Below, piece after piece: positions 1-8,496 of a stretch of 64,000 bases of DNA; the first letter of the stretch is position 1, and each line of letters starts with the position of its first letter. A program made the position numbers and the translations under genes. Source of the stretch: HR10 sp964615335. Lineage in GTDB: Bacteria; Acidobacteriota; Blastocatellia; HR10. The notes beneath the pieces are model-generated. The model had not been told where the DNA came from. It worked only from the letters and a program-made list of their open reading frames with translations, and made no database searches. Location of the stretch: assembly GCA_964615335.1 (NCBI GenBank), contig CAZTMT010000001.1:124001-188000 (forward strand), given 5' to 3'.

Positions 1-1060
1 CCGTCTCGCGAACGACGGCTTCGTAGTAATCGGCCAGGGCGCGCGTGCTGGTGAGCGTCGCCGCTTCTTCCAGAGAGAGGCCGTACTGCTCCATGAATCG
101 CCATCGCCGATGATTGGGCAGCTCGGGCAGCTCGCGCCGGATCTCCTCGATCCATTCTTCGGTCACAATAAGCGGAGGGAGATCGGGTTCCGGGAAATAC
201 CGGTAATCGTGAGCCTCTTCCTTGGTGCGCATGACGTAGGTCCGGCCCTCGGCTTCATTCCACAGGCGCGTCTCTTGCACGATCTGTCCCCCACTTTCGA
301 GCACCTCGATTTGCCGGGCGATCTCGTACTCCAGAGCGCGCTGCAGGAAGCGAAACGAATTCAAGTTCTTCAGCTCGACTTTCGTCCCCAGATGGGTCTC
401 TCCCCGCCGCCTCACCGAGACATTGGCATCGCAGCGGAGGTTCCCTTCCTCCATGTTCCCCTCGCAGACGCCCACATACTGGAGCGCTTGCCGCAGATAG
501 TGCATGTAATCGTAGGCTTCCCAACTGGAGCGAAAGTCGGGCTCCGAGACAATCTCGATCAGGGGAACGCCGCTGCGGTTGAATTCGATGTAGGAGGCTC
601 GATCCGAATCGGGCATTCCATCGTGAAGAGATTTGCCGGCGTCCTCTTCGATGTGAAGCCGACGGATGCGGAAGCGTTTCCGTCGCCATGCGATGGGACG
701 CCCATGCTCATCGCGCTCGGCGGTGTCGATCTCCACCTCGCCGTGTTCGGAGAACGGTTGATCGTATTGCGAGATCTGATAACCCTTGGGCAGATCGGGG
801 TAGAAGTAGTTCTTCCGGGAGAAGACGGAGACGCGATTGATCCGACATCCGAGAGCCAGCGCCGCTTTCGCCGCCATGCGCACGGCCTCCCGATTCAAGA
901 CGGGCAGCGCCCCGGGAAGGCCCAGGCAGACGGGACAGGTATTCTCGTTGGGCGCCTCTCCGAACTGCGTCGCACATCCGCAGAAGATCTTCGAGCGCGT
1001 CTTCAGTTGCGCATGGATCTCCAGGCCGATGACGGCCTCATAGTCCTCTCGTCTCGCCAT
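1..1060 (-). CDS. gatB: Asp-tRNA(Asn)/Glu-tRNA(Gln) amidotransferase subunit B, 3' part missing
   Basis: GatB is the kinase/transamidase subunit of the GatCAB complex, which converts Glu-tRNA(Gln) and Asp-tRNA(Asn) to the amidated forms in the cytoplasm. About 353 residues are visible, starting MARREDYEAVIGLEIHAQL, the hallmark N-terminus (GLEIHxQL). The family zinc-site pattern CGCATQFG...CPVCLGLPGALP follows, then the EDAGKS and FNRSGVPLIEIVSEPD motifs and EGNLRCDANVSVR. The window ends inside the helical region, so the YqeY-like tRNA-binding tail is outside. The gene lies 44 bases downstream of dnaE on the same strand and may be cotranscribed with it. No gatA or gatC is in view. Family assignment is secure. 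Confidence 0.95.
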   Translation of the reverse strand, partial: MARREDYEAVIGLEIHAQLKTRSKIFCGCATQFGEAPNENTCPVCLGLPGALPVLNREAVRMAAKAALALGCRINRVSVFSRKNYFYPDLPKGYQISQYDQPFSEHGEVEIDTAERDEHGRPIAWRRKRFRIRRLHIEEDAGKSLHDGMPDSDRASYIEFNRSGVPLIEIVSEPDFRSSWEAYDYMHYLRQALQYVGVCEGNMEEGNLRCDANVSVRRRGETHLGTKVELKNLNSFRFLQRALEYEIARQIEVLESGGQIVQETRLWNEAEGRTYVMRTKEEAHDYRYFPEPDLPPLIVTEEWIEEIRRELPELPNHRRWRFMEQYGLSLEEAATLTSTRALADYYEAVVRET

Positions 1061-1104
1061 ACGCTCTCCATTGTAGCAAACGCACGGTCCCCGGACGAGA
1101 GTCC

Positions 1105-4100
1105 TCAAGGGCTCCGCTCGTTCACCCGTCGGATCTCGCAGCGTCCAAGGCAGCGTTCGATCTCGGCGAGGGCCTCGGGCGAGGGTTTGATCTTCACAAA
1201 CGAATTCGGGCGAATGCGCACGAGAATCCCCTCGGCGCATTCGACTTCGAAGAGGACGTCGGCCGATCCCCTGTGGCGCTCCAGGACGCCGTAGAGCAGG
1301 TCCACCCGCGCGGGAGTTATCTCTTCGGATTTCACCCGAATGAGCACGAGCTTCGTTTTGCGCTCTTTCAACTCCTCCAGAGTCATGATCTCCTCGGCGA
1401 TCAACGTGGCCGTGTTCTCTTCCAGTTGCAGCTTCCCCCGCACGACCACGAGAGCATCGTTTCGAAGCAGTCCGTTCGCCCGGGCGAACGTCTCGGGCCA
1501 GACCAGAACCCGAAGCGAGCCATATTGATCCTCCAGGGTGAGGAGGGCGAAGCGGTCTCCGCGTTTGGTCGTCTTGAGCGAGAGGGCGGTGACGATCCCC
1601 GCGATAGTGATGGAGCGACCGGCCATCGCCTGCAGGCGCGCTGCGCGCTCCAGTTGGGCAGAGGGCGCCGCGTCTTCGGACTCTCCCTCTTCCCCTTCCA
1701 CGAGGAGGCCATCCCCCGCGGAGTCCGCTTTGATCTCGGGGGCGCTCACCAGATGTTCGGTCGTCGTATCGGTGTAGAGCGCGATCTCCTCGGCATATTT
1801 CTCCAGGGGATGCCCGGTCACGTAAAATCCCAAGGTCTCCTTCTCGCCGGCCAGGCGTTCTTCCAGGGGCCATTCCGGAAGGTCAGGAAGTTGAGGCTCC
1901 AGCTCCGAAGCGGCCGCTTCGGTCGGTGCGGCGAAGAGTCCGAACTGACCCATGGCGCGCTCTCGCCCCCGACGCGCGCCGTATTCCAGGGCGCGATCCA
2001 CGGCGGCGAACAGTTGACTTCGGGAGGCTCCGAGCGAGTCGAAGGCCCCCGCTTTGATCAGGCTCTCCAAAACGCGCTTGTTCAACACACGGTGATCCAC
2101 GCGCGCGGCAAAATCAAAGAGCGAGCGAAAGTGGCCCGCTTCGCGCGCGGCCAGGATCGCCTGCACAGTCGCCTGGCCCAGGCCCTTGATGGCCGCCAGA
2201 CCGAACCGGATCTTCCCGCCCACGGGAGTGAAGCCCTCGCGACTCATGTTCACGTCCGGCGGGAGAATCTCAATGCCCCGCGCGCGCGCGCGGTTGATGT
2301 ACTTCACGACCTTGTCCGTGTTATTGAGTTCGTTGGAGAGGACGGCTGCGTAAAAGTACGTGGGATAATGAGCCTTCAAGTAGGCCGTCTGATAGGCGAG
2401 ATAACTGTAGGCGACGGCATGCGATTTGTTGAAGGCATAATCGGCGAAGCCCTCCAGTTGGTGCCACAGCTTCTCCAGCTTCGCCCGATCATGTCCGCGC
2501 GCCATGGCTCGCGTGAGAAACGCCTCGCGATGCCGGTCCAGTTCCTCCCGCTTCTTCTTCCCCATCGCGCGACGGATGAGATCGGCTTCCCCCAGCGAGT
2601 ATCCGGCGAGCTTCTGAAAGAGCGCCATGACCTGCTCTTGATAGATGGGGATGCCGTAGGTGCTCTGGAGCACCTCGCGCGCTTCGGGAAAATCATAGGT
2701 GACGCGCCGTCGTCCCTGCCGGCGCTCGATGAAATCCTCGACCATTCCGCTATCGAGCGGCCCCGGGCGATAGAGGGCGTTGAGCGCGACCAGATCCTCA
2801 AAGCATTGCGGCTTGAGCCTCCGGCACAGCTCTCGAATCCCTTCTCCCTCGAACTGGAAGATGGCATCGGTGTCCCCTTCGGCGAAGAGTTCGAAGGTCT
2901 TCTTGTCATCCAGAGGGATTCGCGAGAGGTCGGGTCGCTGTCCCTCTTCCGCTTCGATCATCCTCAGGCAGTCCTCGATGATCGTGAGCGTCGTCAGAGC
3001 CAGGAAGTCCATCTTCAGCATGCCCGTCTTTTCCAGATCCGCGAGGGCGAACTGCGTCGTGATCTCTCCCCGGGGCGTCTTGTAGACCGGGATGAGGTCA
3101 TGCAGAGGACGTGGGGAGATCACAATGCCGGCCGCGTGAATCGAGGCGTGGCGCGCGCATCCCTCCAGACGACGGGCCAGATCCATGAGTTCCCGAACCT
3201 GCGCGTTCTTCTCGATGAGTTGTTTCAGCTCCGGACTTCGGGCGATGGCTTCCTCGAGGCTCACGTTGCGGCCTCGGATCGGAGGGGGGATGAGAGAGGC
3301 GACCTTCTCGACGTCGGCATATTTCATGTCCAGAGCGCGCCCGACATCCTTGATGACGGCGCGCGAGGCGAGCGTCCCGAAGGTGATGATCTGGCAGACG
3401 TTCTCCCGCCCGTACATCTCGCTCACATAGGCGATGACGTCCTGCCGTCCGCGCATGCAGAAATCAATGTCAATATCGGGCATCGTGACGCGTTCCGGCG
3501 AGAGGAAGCGTTCGAACAGAAGATCGTACTGGATCGGATCCACGTCCGTGATCCGCAGGCAATAAGCCACGAGACTGCCGGCCGCGCTGCCGCGTCCCGG
3601 GCCGACGGGAATCCCCTTCTGCCGCGCATAGCGGACGAGATCCCACACGATCAGGAAATATCCGGCAAACCCCATCTGCTGAATCGTGCGAATCTCATAC
3701 TCCAGGCGTTGCTCGTACACCGAGAGGGGATACTTGAGTTCCCCCCGCGCGGCCTTCTCCTGCCACTGGGGCATCCGCTCGGTGAATCCGTCGCGCACCA
3801 CTTTCTCGAAGTAGCTCTCCGTGGTGAATCCTTCGGGGACGGGAAAGACGGGAAGGTATCCGACGCCGGGCGGTTTCGGCAGCTCCAGACGGCAGCGCTC
3901 GGCCACCCTCAGGGTGTTGCGAAGGGCTTCCGGAAGCTCATTCCCGAAGAGCTGCCACATCTCCTCCGCCGATTTGAAATAGAGCTGATCCGAGGGATAG
4001 TGCAGGCGATTCGTCTCTTTGATCGTCTTCCCCGTCCCGATGCACAGAAGCACATCGTGAGCGCGGGAGTCTTCGCGTCGGAGATAGTGGCAGTCGTTGG

Positions 4101-4722
4101 TGACGATGAGCGGAATGCCCGTTTTCCGAGAGAGTTCAACGAGCGCGCGCGCGACCTCCCGTTGCTCCGGAATCCCATGATCTTGGATCTCCAGGAAGTA
4201 GTTCCCCCGCCCGAAGATGTCCTGAAATTCCAGCGCCTGACGCGCGGCCTCTTCCTCTCGTCCGTGCCGCAGCAGAGCGGCCGGAACCCCCGAGAGGCAG
4301 GAGGAGAGGGCGATCAGACCTTCGTGATACTGCGCAAGAAGCTCCTTATCCATGCGCGGCTTGTAATGAAACCCCTCCAGATAGGAGAGCGAGCTGAGCT
4401 TCACCAGATTTCGGTATCCCTTCTCATCCTGCGCCAGCAAGATGATGTGATAGATCGCCTTGCCGGCCTCCGGAGTGTGAGCCGAGCGATCGCGACGATC
4501 CCCCAGGGTCAGATAAGCCTCGATGCCGATAATGGGATTAACGCCGACGGCCTTCATGGCATGGTAGAACGAGATGGCCCCGAAGAGATTCCCATGGTCG
4601 GTCACGGCCACCGCCGGCATCCGAAAGATCTCCGCCTGACGCGCGAGCGCTTCGATCTGAATCGCTCCATCCAGAAGGCTGTAGTCCGTGTGCACGTGCA
4701 GGTGAACGAACTCCTTGGCCAT
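1105..4722 (-). CDS. dnaE: DNA polymerase III subunit alpha
   Basis: Replicative DNA polymerase, 1205 residues, a normal length for DnaE. The N-terminal PHP domain begins FVHLHVHTDYSLLDG. The polymerase palm follows with MPDIDIDFCMRGR supplying the catalytic Asp pair, then the fingers, a helix-hairpin-helix region (AAIKGLGQATVQAI) and a C-terminal OB fold (near ITIAGIVTALSLKTTKRGD). The start used is the ATG at 4722: the GGGGGAG Shine-Dalgarno lies 7 bases before it, whereas it sits almost against the in-frame ATG at 4728. A TATAGT hexamer at 4766-4761 could be its -10 box, but no good -35 accompanies it. gatB follows downstream. The P-II-like gene is divergent. Confidence 0.97.
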   Translation of the reverse strand: MAKEFVHLHVHTDYSLLDGAIQIEALARQAEIFRMPAVAVTDHGNLFGAISFYHAMKAVGVNPIIGIEAYLTLGDRRDRSAHTPEAGKAIYHIILLAQDEKGYRNLVKLSSLSYLEGFHYKPRMDKELLAQYHEGLIALSSCLSGVPAALLRHGREEEAARQALEFQDIFGRGNYFLEIQDHGIPEQREVARALVELSRKTGIPLIVTNDCHYLRREDSRAHDVLLCIGTGKTIKETNRLHYPSDQLYFKSAEEMWQLFGNELPEALRNTLRVAERCRLELPKPPGVGYLPVFPVPEGFTTESYFEKVVRDGFTERMPQWQEKAARGELKYPLSVYEQRLEYEIRTIQQMGFAGYFLIVWDLVRYARQKGIPVGPGRGSAAGSLVAYCLRITDVDPIQYDLLFERFLSPERVTMPDIDIDFCMRGRQDVIAYVSEMYGRENVCQIITFGTLASRAVIKDVGRALDMKYADVEKVASLIPPPIRGRNVSLEEAIARSPELKQLIEKNAQVRELMDLARRLEGCARHASIHAAGIVISPRPLHDLIPVYKTPRGEITTQFALADLEKTGMLKMDFLALTTLTIIEDCLRMIEAEEGQRPDLSRIPLDDKKTFELFAEGDTDAIFQFEGEGIRELCRRLKPQCFEDLVALNALYRPGPLDSGMVEDFIERRQGRRRVTYDFPEAREVLQSTYGIPIYQEQVMALFQKLAGYSLGEADLIRRAMGKKKREELDRHREAFLTRAMARGHDRAKLEKLWHQLEGFADYAFNKSHAVAYSYLAYQTAYLKAHYPTYFYAAVLSNELNNTDKVVKYINRARARGIEILPPDVNMSREGFTPVGGKIRFGLAAIKGLGQATVQAILAAREAGHFRSLFDFAARVDHRVLNKRVLESLIKAGAFDSLGASRSQLFAAVDRALEYGARRGRERAMGQFGLFAAPTEAAASELEPQLPDLPEWPLEERLAGEKETLGFYVTGHPLEKYAEEIALYTDTTTEHLVSAPEIKADSAGDGLLVEGEEGESEDAAPSAQLERAARLQAMAGRSITIAGIVTALSLKTTKRGDRFALLTLEDQYGSLRVLVWPETFARANGLLRNDALVVVRGKLQLEENTATLIAEEIMTLEELKERKTKLVLIRVKSEEITPARVDLLYGVLERHRGSADVLFEVECAEGILVRIRPNSFVKIKPSPEALAEIERCLGRCEIRRVNERSP

Positions 4723-4833
4723 CGCCATGCTCCCCCAAGCGAATGTGTCCAACGGCCCTTACTATATCAAAATCTTGTGGGGCGCCGTCAAGGAGAACCT
4801 GAGGCCTCTGGGCGCCCAGCGCCTCCTCTCGCC

Positions 4834-4862
4834 TTGTCAGCCTTTCCTCCGCGCGTTAAGAT
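4834..4862 (+). promoter_or_regulatory. Putative sigma-70 promoter of the P-II-like gene
   Basis: TTGTCA (4834-4839) and TAAGAT (4857-4862) are separated by 17 bases, with five and four matches to consensus. The predicted start near 4869 leaves a leader of about 34 bases before the ATG at 4903. Confidence 0.45.
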
Positions 4863-4902
4863 TGCGTCCCTTAATGGCGAGGGATCGGGAAAGGCCCAGG
4901 TT

Positions 4903-5241
4903 ATGAAGCAGGTCATCGCGTTCATTCAACCCCAGCAGTTGGGGAGAGTCCTGGAGGCCCTGGATCATATCCCCGTGCGCGGCCTCTCGCTCAGCGAGGT
5001 GCGCGGGTTCGGTCGCGGGCGCGCTCAACTGTTGCGCGAGAGCCCCTCGGCCTCCGTGCGCCAGTTCAGCGCGAAGGTGAGGCTGGAGATCGTCTGTCGT
5101 GACGACGAGGCCGAAGAGATCGCGCGCACGATTCAGCGCGCCGCGCACACGGGACGCCCCGGCGATGGGAAAATCTTCATCGCTCCCGTCGAGCGGGCCA
5201 TCAGTATCGTGACCGGGGAGGAGGACGACGCCGCTCTCTGA
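4903..5241 (+). CDS. P-II family regulatory protein with non-canonical T-loop
   Basis: A 112-residue GlnB/GlnK-type protein. P-II proteins are trimers that sense ATP/ADP and 2-oxoglutarate and regulate nitrogen metabolism or transporters. Seen here: the N-terminal beta-alpha-beta, the GFGR segment before the T-loop, the B-loop HTGRPGDGKIFI (83-93) and the C-terminal VTGEEDDA. The T-loop (about 37-55) departs from the family. Residue 51, the uridylylated Tyr of E. coli GlnB, is Ser and position 46 is Glu, so uridylylation is unlikely. No amtB, glnA or nitrogen gene is adjacent. It stands alone, divergent from dnaE and convergent with the crotonase gene, so its partner is unknown. It could belong to the broader P-II-like signalling proteins. 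Confidence 0.85.
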   Translation: MKQVIAFIQPQQLGRVLEALDHIPVRGLSLSEVRGFGRGRAQLLRESPSASVRQFSAKVRLEIVCRDDEAEEIARTIQRAAHTGRPGDGKIFIAPVERAISIVTGEEDDAAL

Positions 5242-5277
5242 GAGCGACGCGATCCTGACCTTGCCCGCTCGCGCGGG
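5232..5277. other. Two small inverted repeats in a convergent 3' gap
   Basis: CGCTCT-CTG-AGAGCG (5232-5246) spans the P-II-like stop codon, and CCCGC-TCGC-GCGGG (5264-5277) lies in the 43-base gap before the converging crotonase stop. Neither has a T-tract, so any terminator role is speculative. Confidence 0.3.
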
Positions 5278-5284
5278 GGATCGT

Positions 5285-6067
5285 TCACCGGCCTGTGAAC
5301 TGAGCCGGCCGCTTCTCCAGGAAAGCTCGCGTCCCCTCGCGGAAGTCCTCGGTCGTCGCGCAGAGCCCGAACAGAGCGGCTTCCAGAAGCAGGGCTTCCT
5401 CCAGCGGCATCTCCAGACCGGCGTTCACGGCTTCCAGACAGAGGCGGACGGCCACCGGAGCATTGCTCAAAATCTGACGCGCTATCTTCTCGGCCGTCGG
5501 GATCAGCTCCTCGCGGCTCGTCACCCGATTCACCAGCCCGAGGCGATAGGCCTCTTCGGCTGAGATCATCTCGCCTGTCAGAAGCAGCTCCAGCGCCCGC
5601 CCTTTCCCGATCAGGCGAGCCAGCCGTTGCGTCCCTCCGTATCCGGGGATGAGTCCGAGCCGCACCTCGGGCTGTCCCAATCGCGCGTTCTCCGACGCGA
5701 TGCGGATCGTACACGCCATGGCCAGCTCGCATCCGCCGCCGAGCGCATAGCCGTTGATCGCCGCGATGACGGGCTTGCCCAGCCGCTCGATGAACAGAAG
5801 CAATTGCTGCCCGAAGCGCGCCGTCTCCTTCCCCTGAAGGGGCCCCTGAACGGCCAGTTCCGTGATATCGGCTCCCGCGATGAACGCTTTGTCTCCGGCT
5901 CCCGTCAGGATGACGACGCCGACTTCTTCATCGTGAGCGATCTCGTGAAAGACCTCCCACAGCTCGCGCACCGTCGCGGCGTTTAAGGCGTTCAACTTCT
6001 CCGGGCGATTGATCGTGATATATCCGATCCGATCCCGCTTCTCATACAGAAGGTTCTGATAGGGCAT
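5285..6067 (-). CDS. Enoyl-CoA hydratase (crotonase family)
   Basis: A 260-residue crotonase that should hydrate trans-2-enoyl-CoA to L-3-hydroxyacyl-CoA. Both catalytic glutamates of the hydratase type are present, in GGGCELAMAC and GQPEVRLGLIPG. The oxyanion-hole segments (FIAGADITEL and the GYGGTQRL region) and the N-terminal NRPEKLNALN pattern are also clear. AGGAGGACTT precedes the ATG at 6067. It is the last gene of a leftward set with thiolase and 3-hydroxyacyl-CoA dehydrogenase, so a role in short-chain beta-oxidation or crotonyl-CoA formation fits. No acyl-CoA dehydrogenase is in the set. Substrate chain length cannot be told from sequence. Confidence 0.9.
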   Translation of the reverse strand: MPYQNLLYEKRDRIGYITINRPEKLNALNAATVRELWEVFHEIAHDEEVGVVILTGAGDKAFIAGADITELAVQGPLQGKETARFGQQLLLFIERLGKPVIAAINGYALGGGCELAMACTIRIASENARLGQPEVRLGLIPGYGGTQRLARLIGKGRALELLLTGEMISAEEAYRLGLVNRVTSREELIPTAEKIARQILSNAPVAVRLCLEAVNAGLEMPLEEALLLEAALFGLCATTEDFREGTRAFLEKRPAQFTGR

Positions 6068-6160
6068 AAGTCCTCCTCCCGTGCCGAGATCCTCTCCAGA
6101 GGGTCGCGAAGCCCCCGTTGATCTGGTGCGCAGAACTCGGATGCGCGCATCCGATCCCGC

Positions 6161-7051
6161 TCACAGGAGCTTCATCGGCTTGGGATTCTTCGGATCCGTG
6201 TAGTCGTAGAATCCGCGGCCTGTCTTTCGCCCATGCCATCCGGCCAGGACCATCTTTTTCAGTAACGGCGGAGGCGCAAAGCGCGGATCCTTGTATTCCT
6301 CGTACATGATGTTGGCGATGTAATAGGTCGTATCGAGGCCCACGAAATCCAGGAGCGTGAATGGTCCCATCGGATGATTGCATCCGAGCTTCATCGTCGT
6401 ATCAATATCCTCGATGGAGCCCACGCCCTCTTCCAGAGCGCGCACGGCATCAATGAGATAGGGAACCAGGAGCCGATTGGCGATGAACCCCACGCGATCC
6501 TTCGCGCGCACGGGCTCCTTGCCCAGACGGCGCGCGAACTCCGTCGCCTGCGCGACAACCTCTTCCTCGGTGAAGAGCGAGGGGATGACTTCCACGAGTT
6601 TCATTAGCGGGACGGGATTGAAGAAATGCAGCCCGAGGAATCGCCGCTGCCGCTCGGGCGTCAGGACGGTCGCCATCTCCGTGATCGAGATCGAGGACGT
6701 ATTGCTGGCCAGGATCGTCTCCGATCGGCAGATCCGATCGAGCCGCACGAGCAGGTCTTTCTTCGCCGAGATGTCCTCGATGATCGCCTCGATGACGATG
6801 TCGCAGTCGGTGTAATCCTCAAGCCGCAGGGTACCCTTCAGCCGAGAGAGCGCGTGCTCTTTCTGGTCGGCTGAGAGCGTTCCCCGCTCGACGAGTTTCG
6901 AGAGCGAGCTGTGAATGCGCTCGAATCCCTTCTGCAGAATCTCCTCCGAGACATCAGAGACAAGCGTCTCATATCCCGACGTGGCCGCAACCTGGGCGAT
7001 ACCCGAGCCCATGAGGCCGCAGCCGACAACACCTACTTTTTGAATCCCCAT
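6161..7051 (-). CDS. 3-hydroxybutyryl-CoA / 3-hydroxyacyl-CoA dehydrogenase
   Basis: A 296-residue NAD(P)-dependent dehydrogenase that interconverts 3-hydroxyacyl-CoA and 3-oxoacyl-CoA. The Rossmann motif GVVGCGLMGSGIAQV is at the N-terminus, followed by ILASNTSSISITE, GLHFFNPVPLMKLVEVI (the catalytic His lies in LHFFNP) and the C-terminal GPFTLLDFVGLDT. Length matches the single-domain Hbd/PaaH type. I use the ATG at 7051 because the AGGAGG core (7060-7065) lies 8 bases before it and only 2 before the in-frame ATG at 7057. It sits between the secreted beta-sandwich gene upstream and the enoyl-CoA hydratase downstream. Confidence 0.92.
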   Translation of the reverse strand: MGIQKVGVVGCGLMGSGIAQVAATSGYETLVSDVSEEILQKGFERIHSSLSKLVERGTLSADQKEHALSRLKGTLRLEDYTDCDIVIEAIIEDISAKKDLLVRLDRICRSETILASNTSSISITEMATVLTPERQRRFLGLHFFNPVPLMKLVEVIPSLFTEEEVVAQATEFARRLGKEPVRAKDRVGFIANRLLVPYLIDAVRALEEGVGSIEDIDTTMKLGCNHPMGPFTLLDFVGLDTTYYIANIMYEEYKDPRFAPPPLLKKMVLAGWHGRKTGRGFYDYTDPKNPKPMKLL

Positions 7052-7133
7052 AGTCATCTCCTCCTTGGCGCAGAATCACACGAGAAGATCTTGTCGGATT
7101 CGCGCGCCCCCGATCGCTTCGGAGCCCGCTCCC

Positions 7134-8471
7134 TCAGCGCCCTCTCATGTGCGGGGGGAGCTCAATGGATGGGGGACTTGGCGGACACACGTCCAGACGG
7201 TATGCGGTTCCACTGAGCACGCGCAGCCGATACTGCCCGTTAGCGTCCGTCACGGTGCTCGTCCAGAAAGCCGCATCGGGCGTGTTCGTCAGAGCTTGAG
7301 AGAACGCTGTCAGAGAAGCTCCGGCGACCGGTTGACCGCGCTCATCCGTGATTCGTCCCGAAAGAGTGACCCATCCCGGAAGCGGCGGAGCCGTGAAGTC
7401 TTGTACGGCGTCCGTCTCCAGGGAGCGTTCGAGAAAGGGGAAGGGGAAAATGAAGGAAAAGGAAGGAACCTGCTCCGGCTCCGGGCTCAAGATCGCGTGC
7501 AGGACGTAGGTTCCTGCGGGAAGTTTCAGGGCATAAGCTCCTGTTGTGCTCGAGGGGGGAATGACAGCACTCCCTCCGTTGGGGAGAAGGGGAAAGTCCG
7601 CGCTCCCCGGGCATAGAGACGGATCGCCCGAGGGCGAGCTGGCCGGATCGACCTTCTGAAAGGCTCCGACTCTAGATGGGACGGCCGGCCTGCCCGTAGC
7701 GTCCGTCACTTTCCCGGAAAGCGTCACAGCCAGAGGCAAGACGAAATCTCGCATGCCCGAAGCATTCACCGTGATCCTCTCGAGGGTGAAGAATGAGTTG
7801 TACGCCATCTCTTCATCATCCCCTTCCCCGACACTTGCCTGGACGGTATACGATCCGGGTGGGAGTTTCACCGTGTAGTTTCTATCAAACGGCACCTCAG
7901 CCCGCACGCTCCCGTCCGAGGAGAGGAAGCGGAGAGAGCCTTTGGTTGGAAATCCTCCCGCGCTTGCGATCTGACCGGAGAGGGTGATCAGATCCGGGAG
8001 GCGCGGAGGCGATAGATCGAGCGTGCGATTCCCCGAGATCGTGACCATCTGCGAGAGGTCCGAAATTACAAGAAGGCTTCCTTCGCTCTCGGAATCCAGA
8101 TCCAGAATGGAGCGCGTCAGAAAGAGGCGATATGTCCCAGCCGGGAGGACCAGGCGATAAGTCGCCGTCAAGCCCGAAGCGCTGAAGCCTATCGAGATCG
8201 GCCCCCAGAAGAGATGCTCGCCCGATCGGGCGAGAACCGAGCCGCCAAGGACAGCCGTGGGATCATCCGTCAGGATCTTGCCCGAGAGGACGAAACCGCT
8301 GGGGAGCATGAGATCGAGCGTCGTATCGCGAGTCAGGTCCAGATCCGTTCTTCGGGTGCCCAGTAAGGCGCGCGTCTCCTGAGCCTGAGCGCACGCGGAG
8401 AAAAGAAGACTCGCCAGGATCCATCTCCCGATTTCCCGGCGCGCGGCCGAGGCTTTGAAAAGAAGTGACAT
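7134..8471 (-). CDS. Secreted protein with repeated carboxypeptidase-regulatory-like domains
   Basis: A 445-residue protein beginning with a basic stretch and a hydrophobic core ending near ACAQAQ, a likely Sec signal peptide. The rest is a series of beta-sandwich repeats of the carboxypeptidase-regulatory/SpaA-like kind. Each carries a pattern such as VTLSGKVTDATGRP, ITLSGQIASAGG or VTLSGRITDERGQP and then a strand with LPAGTYRL or LPPGSYTV. No catalytic motif is visible. It probably acts outside the inner membrane, binding or structural. It lies between the thiolase and dehydrogenase genes (25-base gap to thiolase), an odd place for an exported protein. Function unknown. Confidence 0.75.
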   Translation of the reverse strand: MSLLFKASAARREIGRWILASLLFSACAQAQETRALLGTRRTDLDLTRDTTLDLMLPSGFVLSGKILTDDPTAVLGGSVLARSGEHLFWGPISIGFSASGLTATYRLVLPAGTYRLFLTRSILDLDSESEGSLLVISDLSQMVTISGNRTLDLSPPRLPDLITLSGQIASAGGFPTKGSLRFLSSDGSVRAEVPFDRNYTVKLPPGSYTVQASVGEGDDEEMAYNSFFTLERITVNASGMRDFVLPLAVTLSGKVTDATGRPAVPSRVGAFQKVDPASSPSGDPSLCPGSADFPLLPNGGSAVIPPSSTTGAYALKLPAGTYVLHAILSPEPEQVPSFSFIFPFPFLERSLETDAVQDFTAPPLPGWVTLSGRITDERGQPVAGASLTAFSQALTNTPDAAFWTSTVTDANGQYRLRVLSGTAYRLDVCPPSPPSIELPPHMRGR

Positions 8472-8496
8472 GGAGGTCCCCTTTCAGGGTATTCCT

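Noticed and set aside
1273..5241. Very long plus-strand frame across dnaE
   Set aside because: It is the antisense shadow of dnaE, whose motifs are unmistakable on the minus strand. Only the last 112 codons (from 4903) are a real gene, the P-II-like protein.
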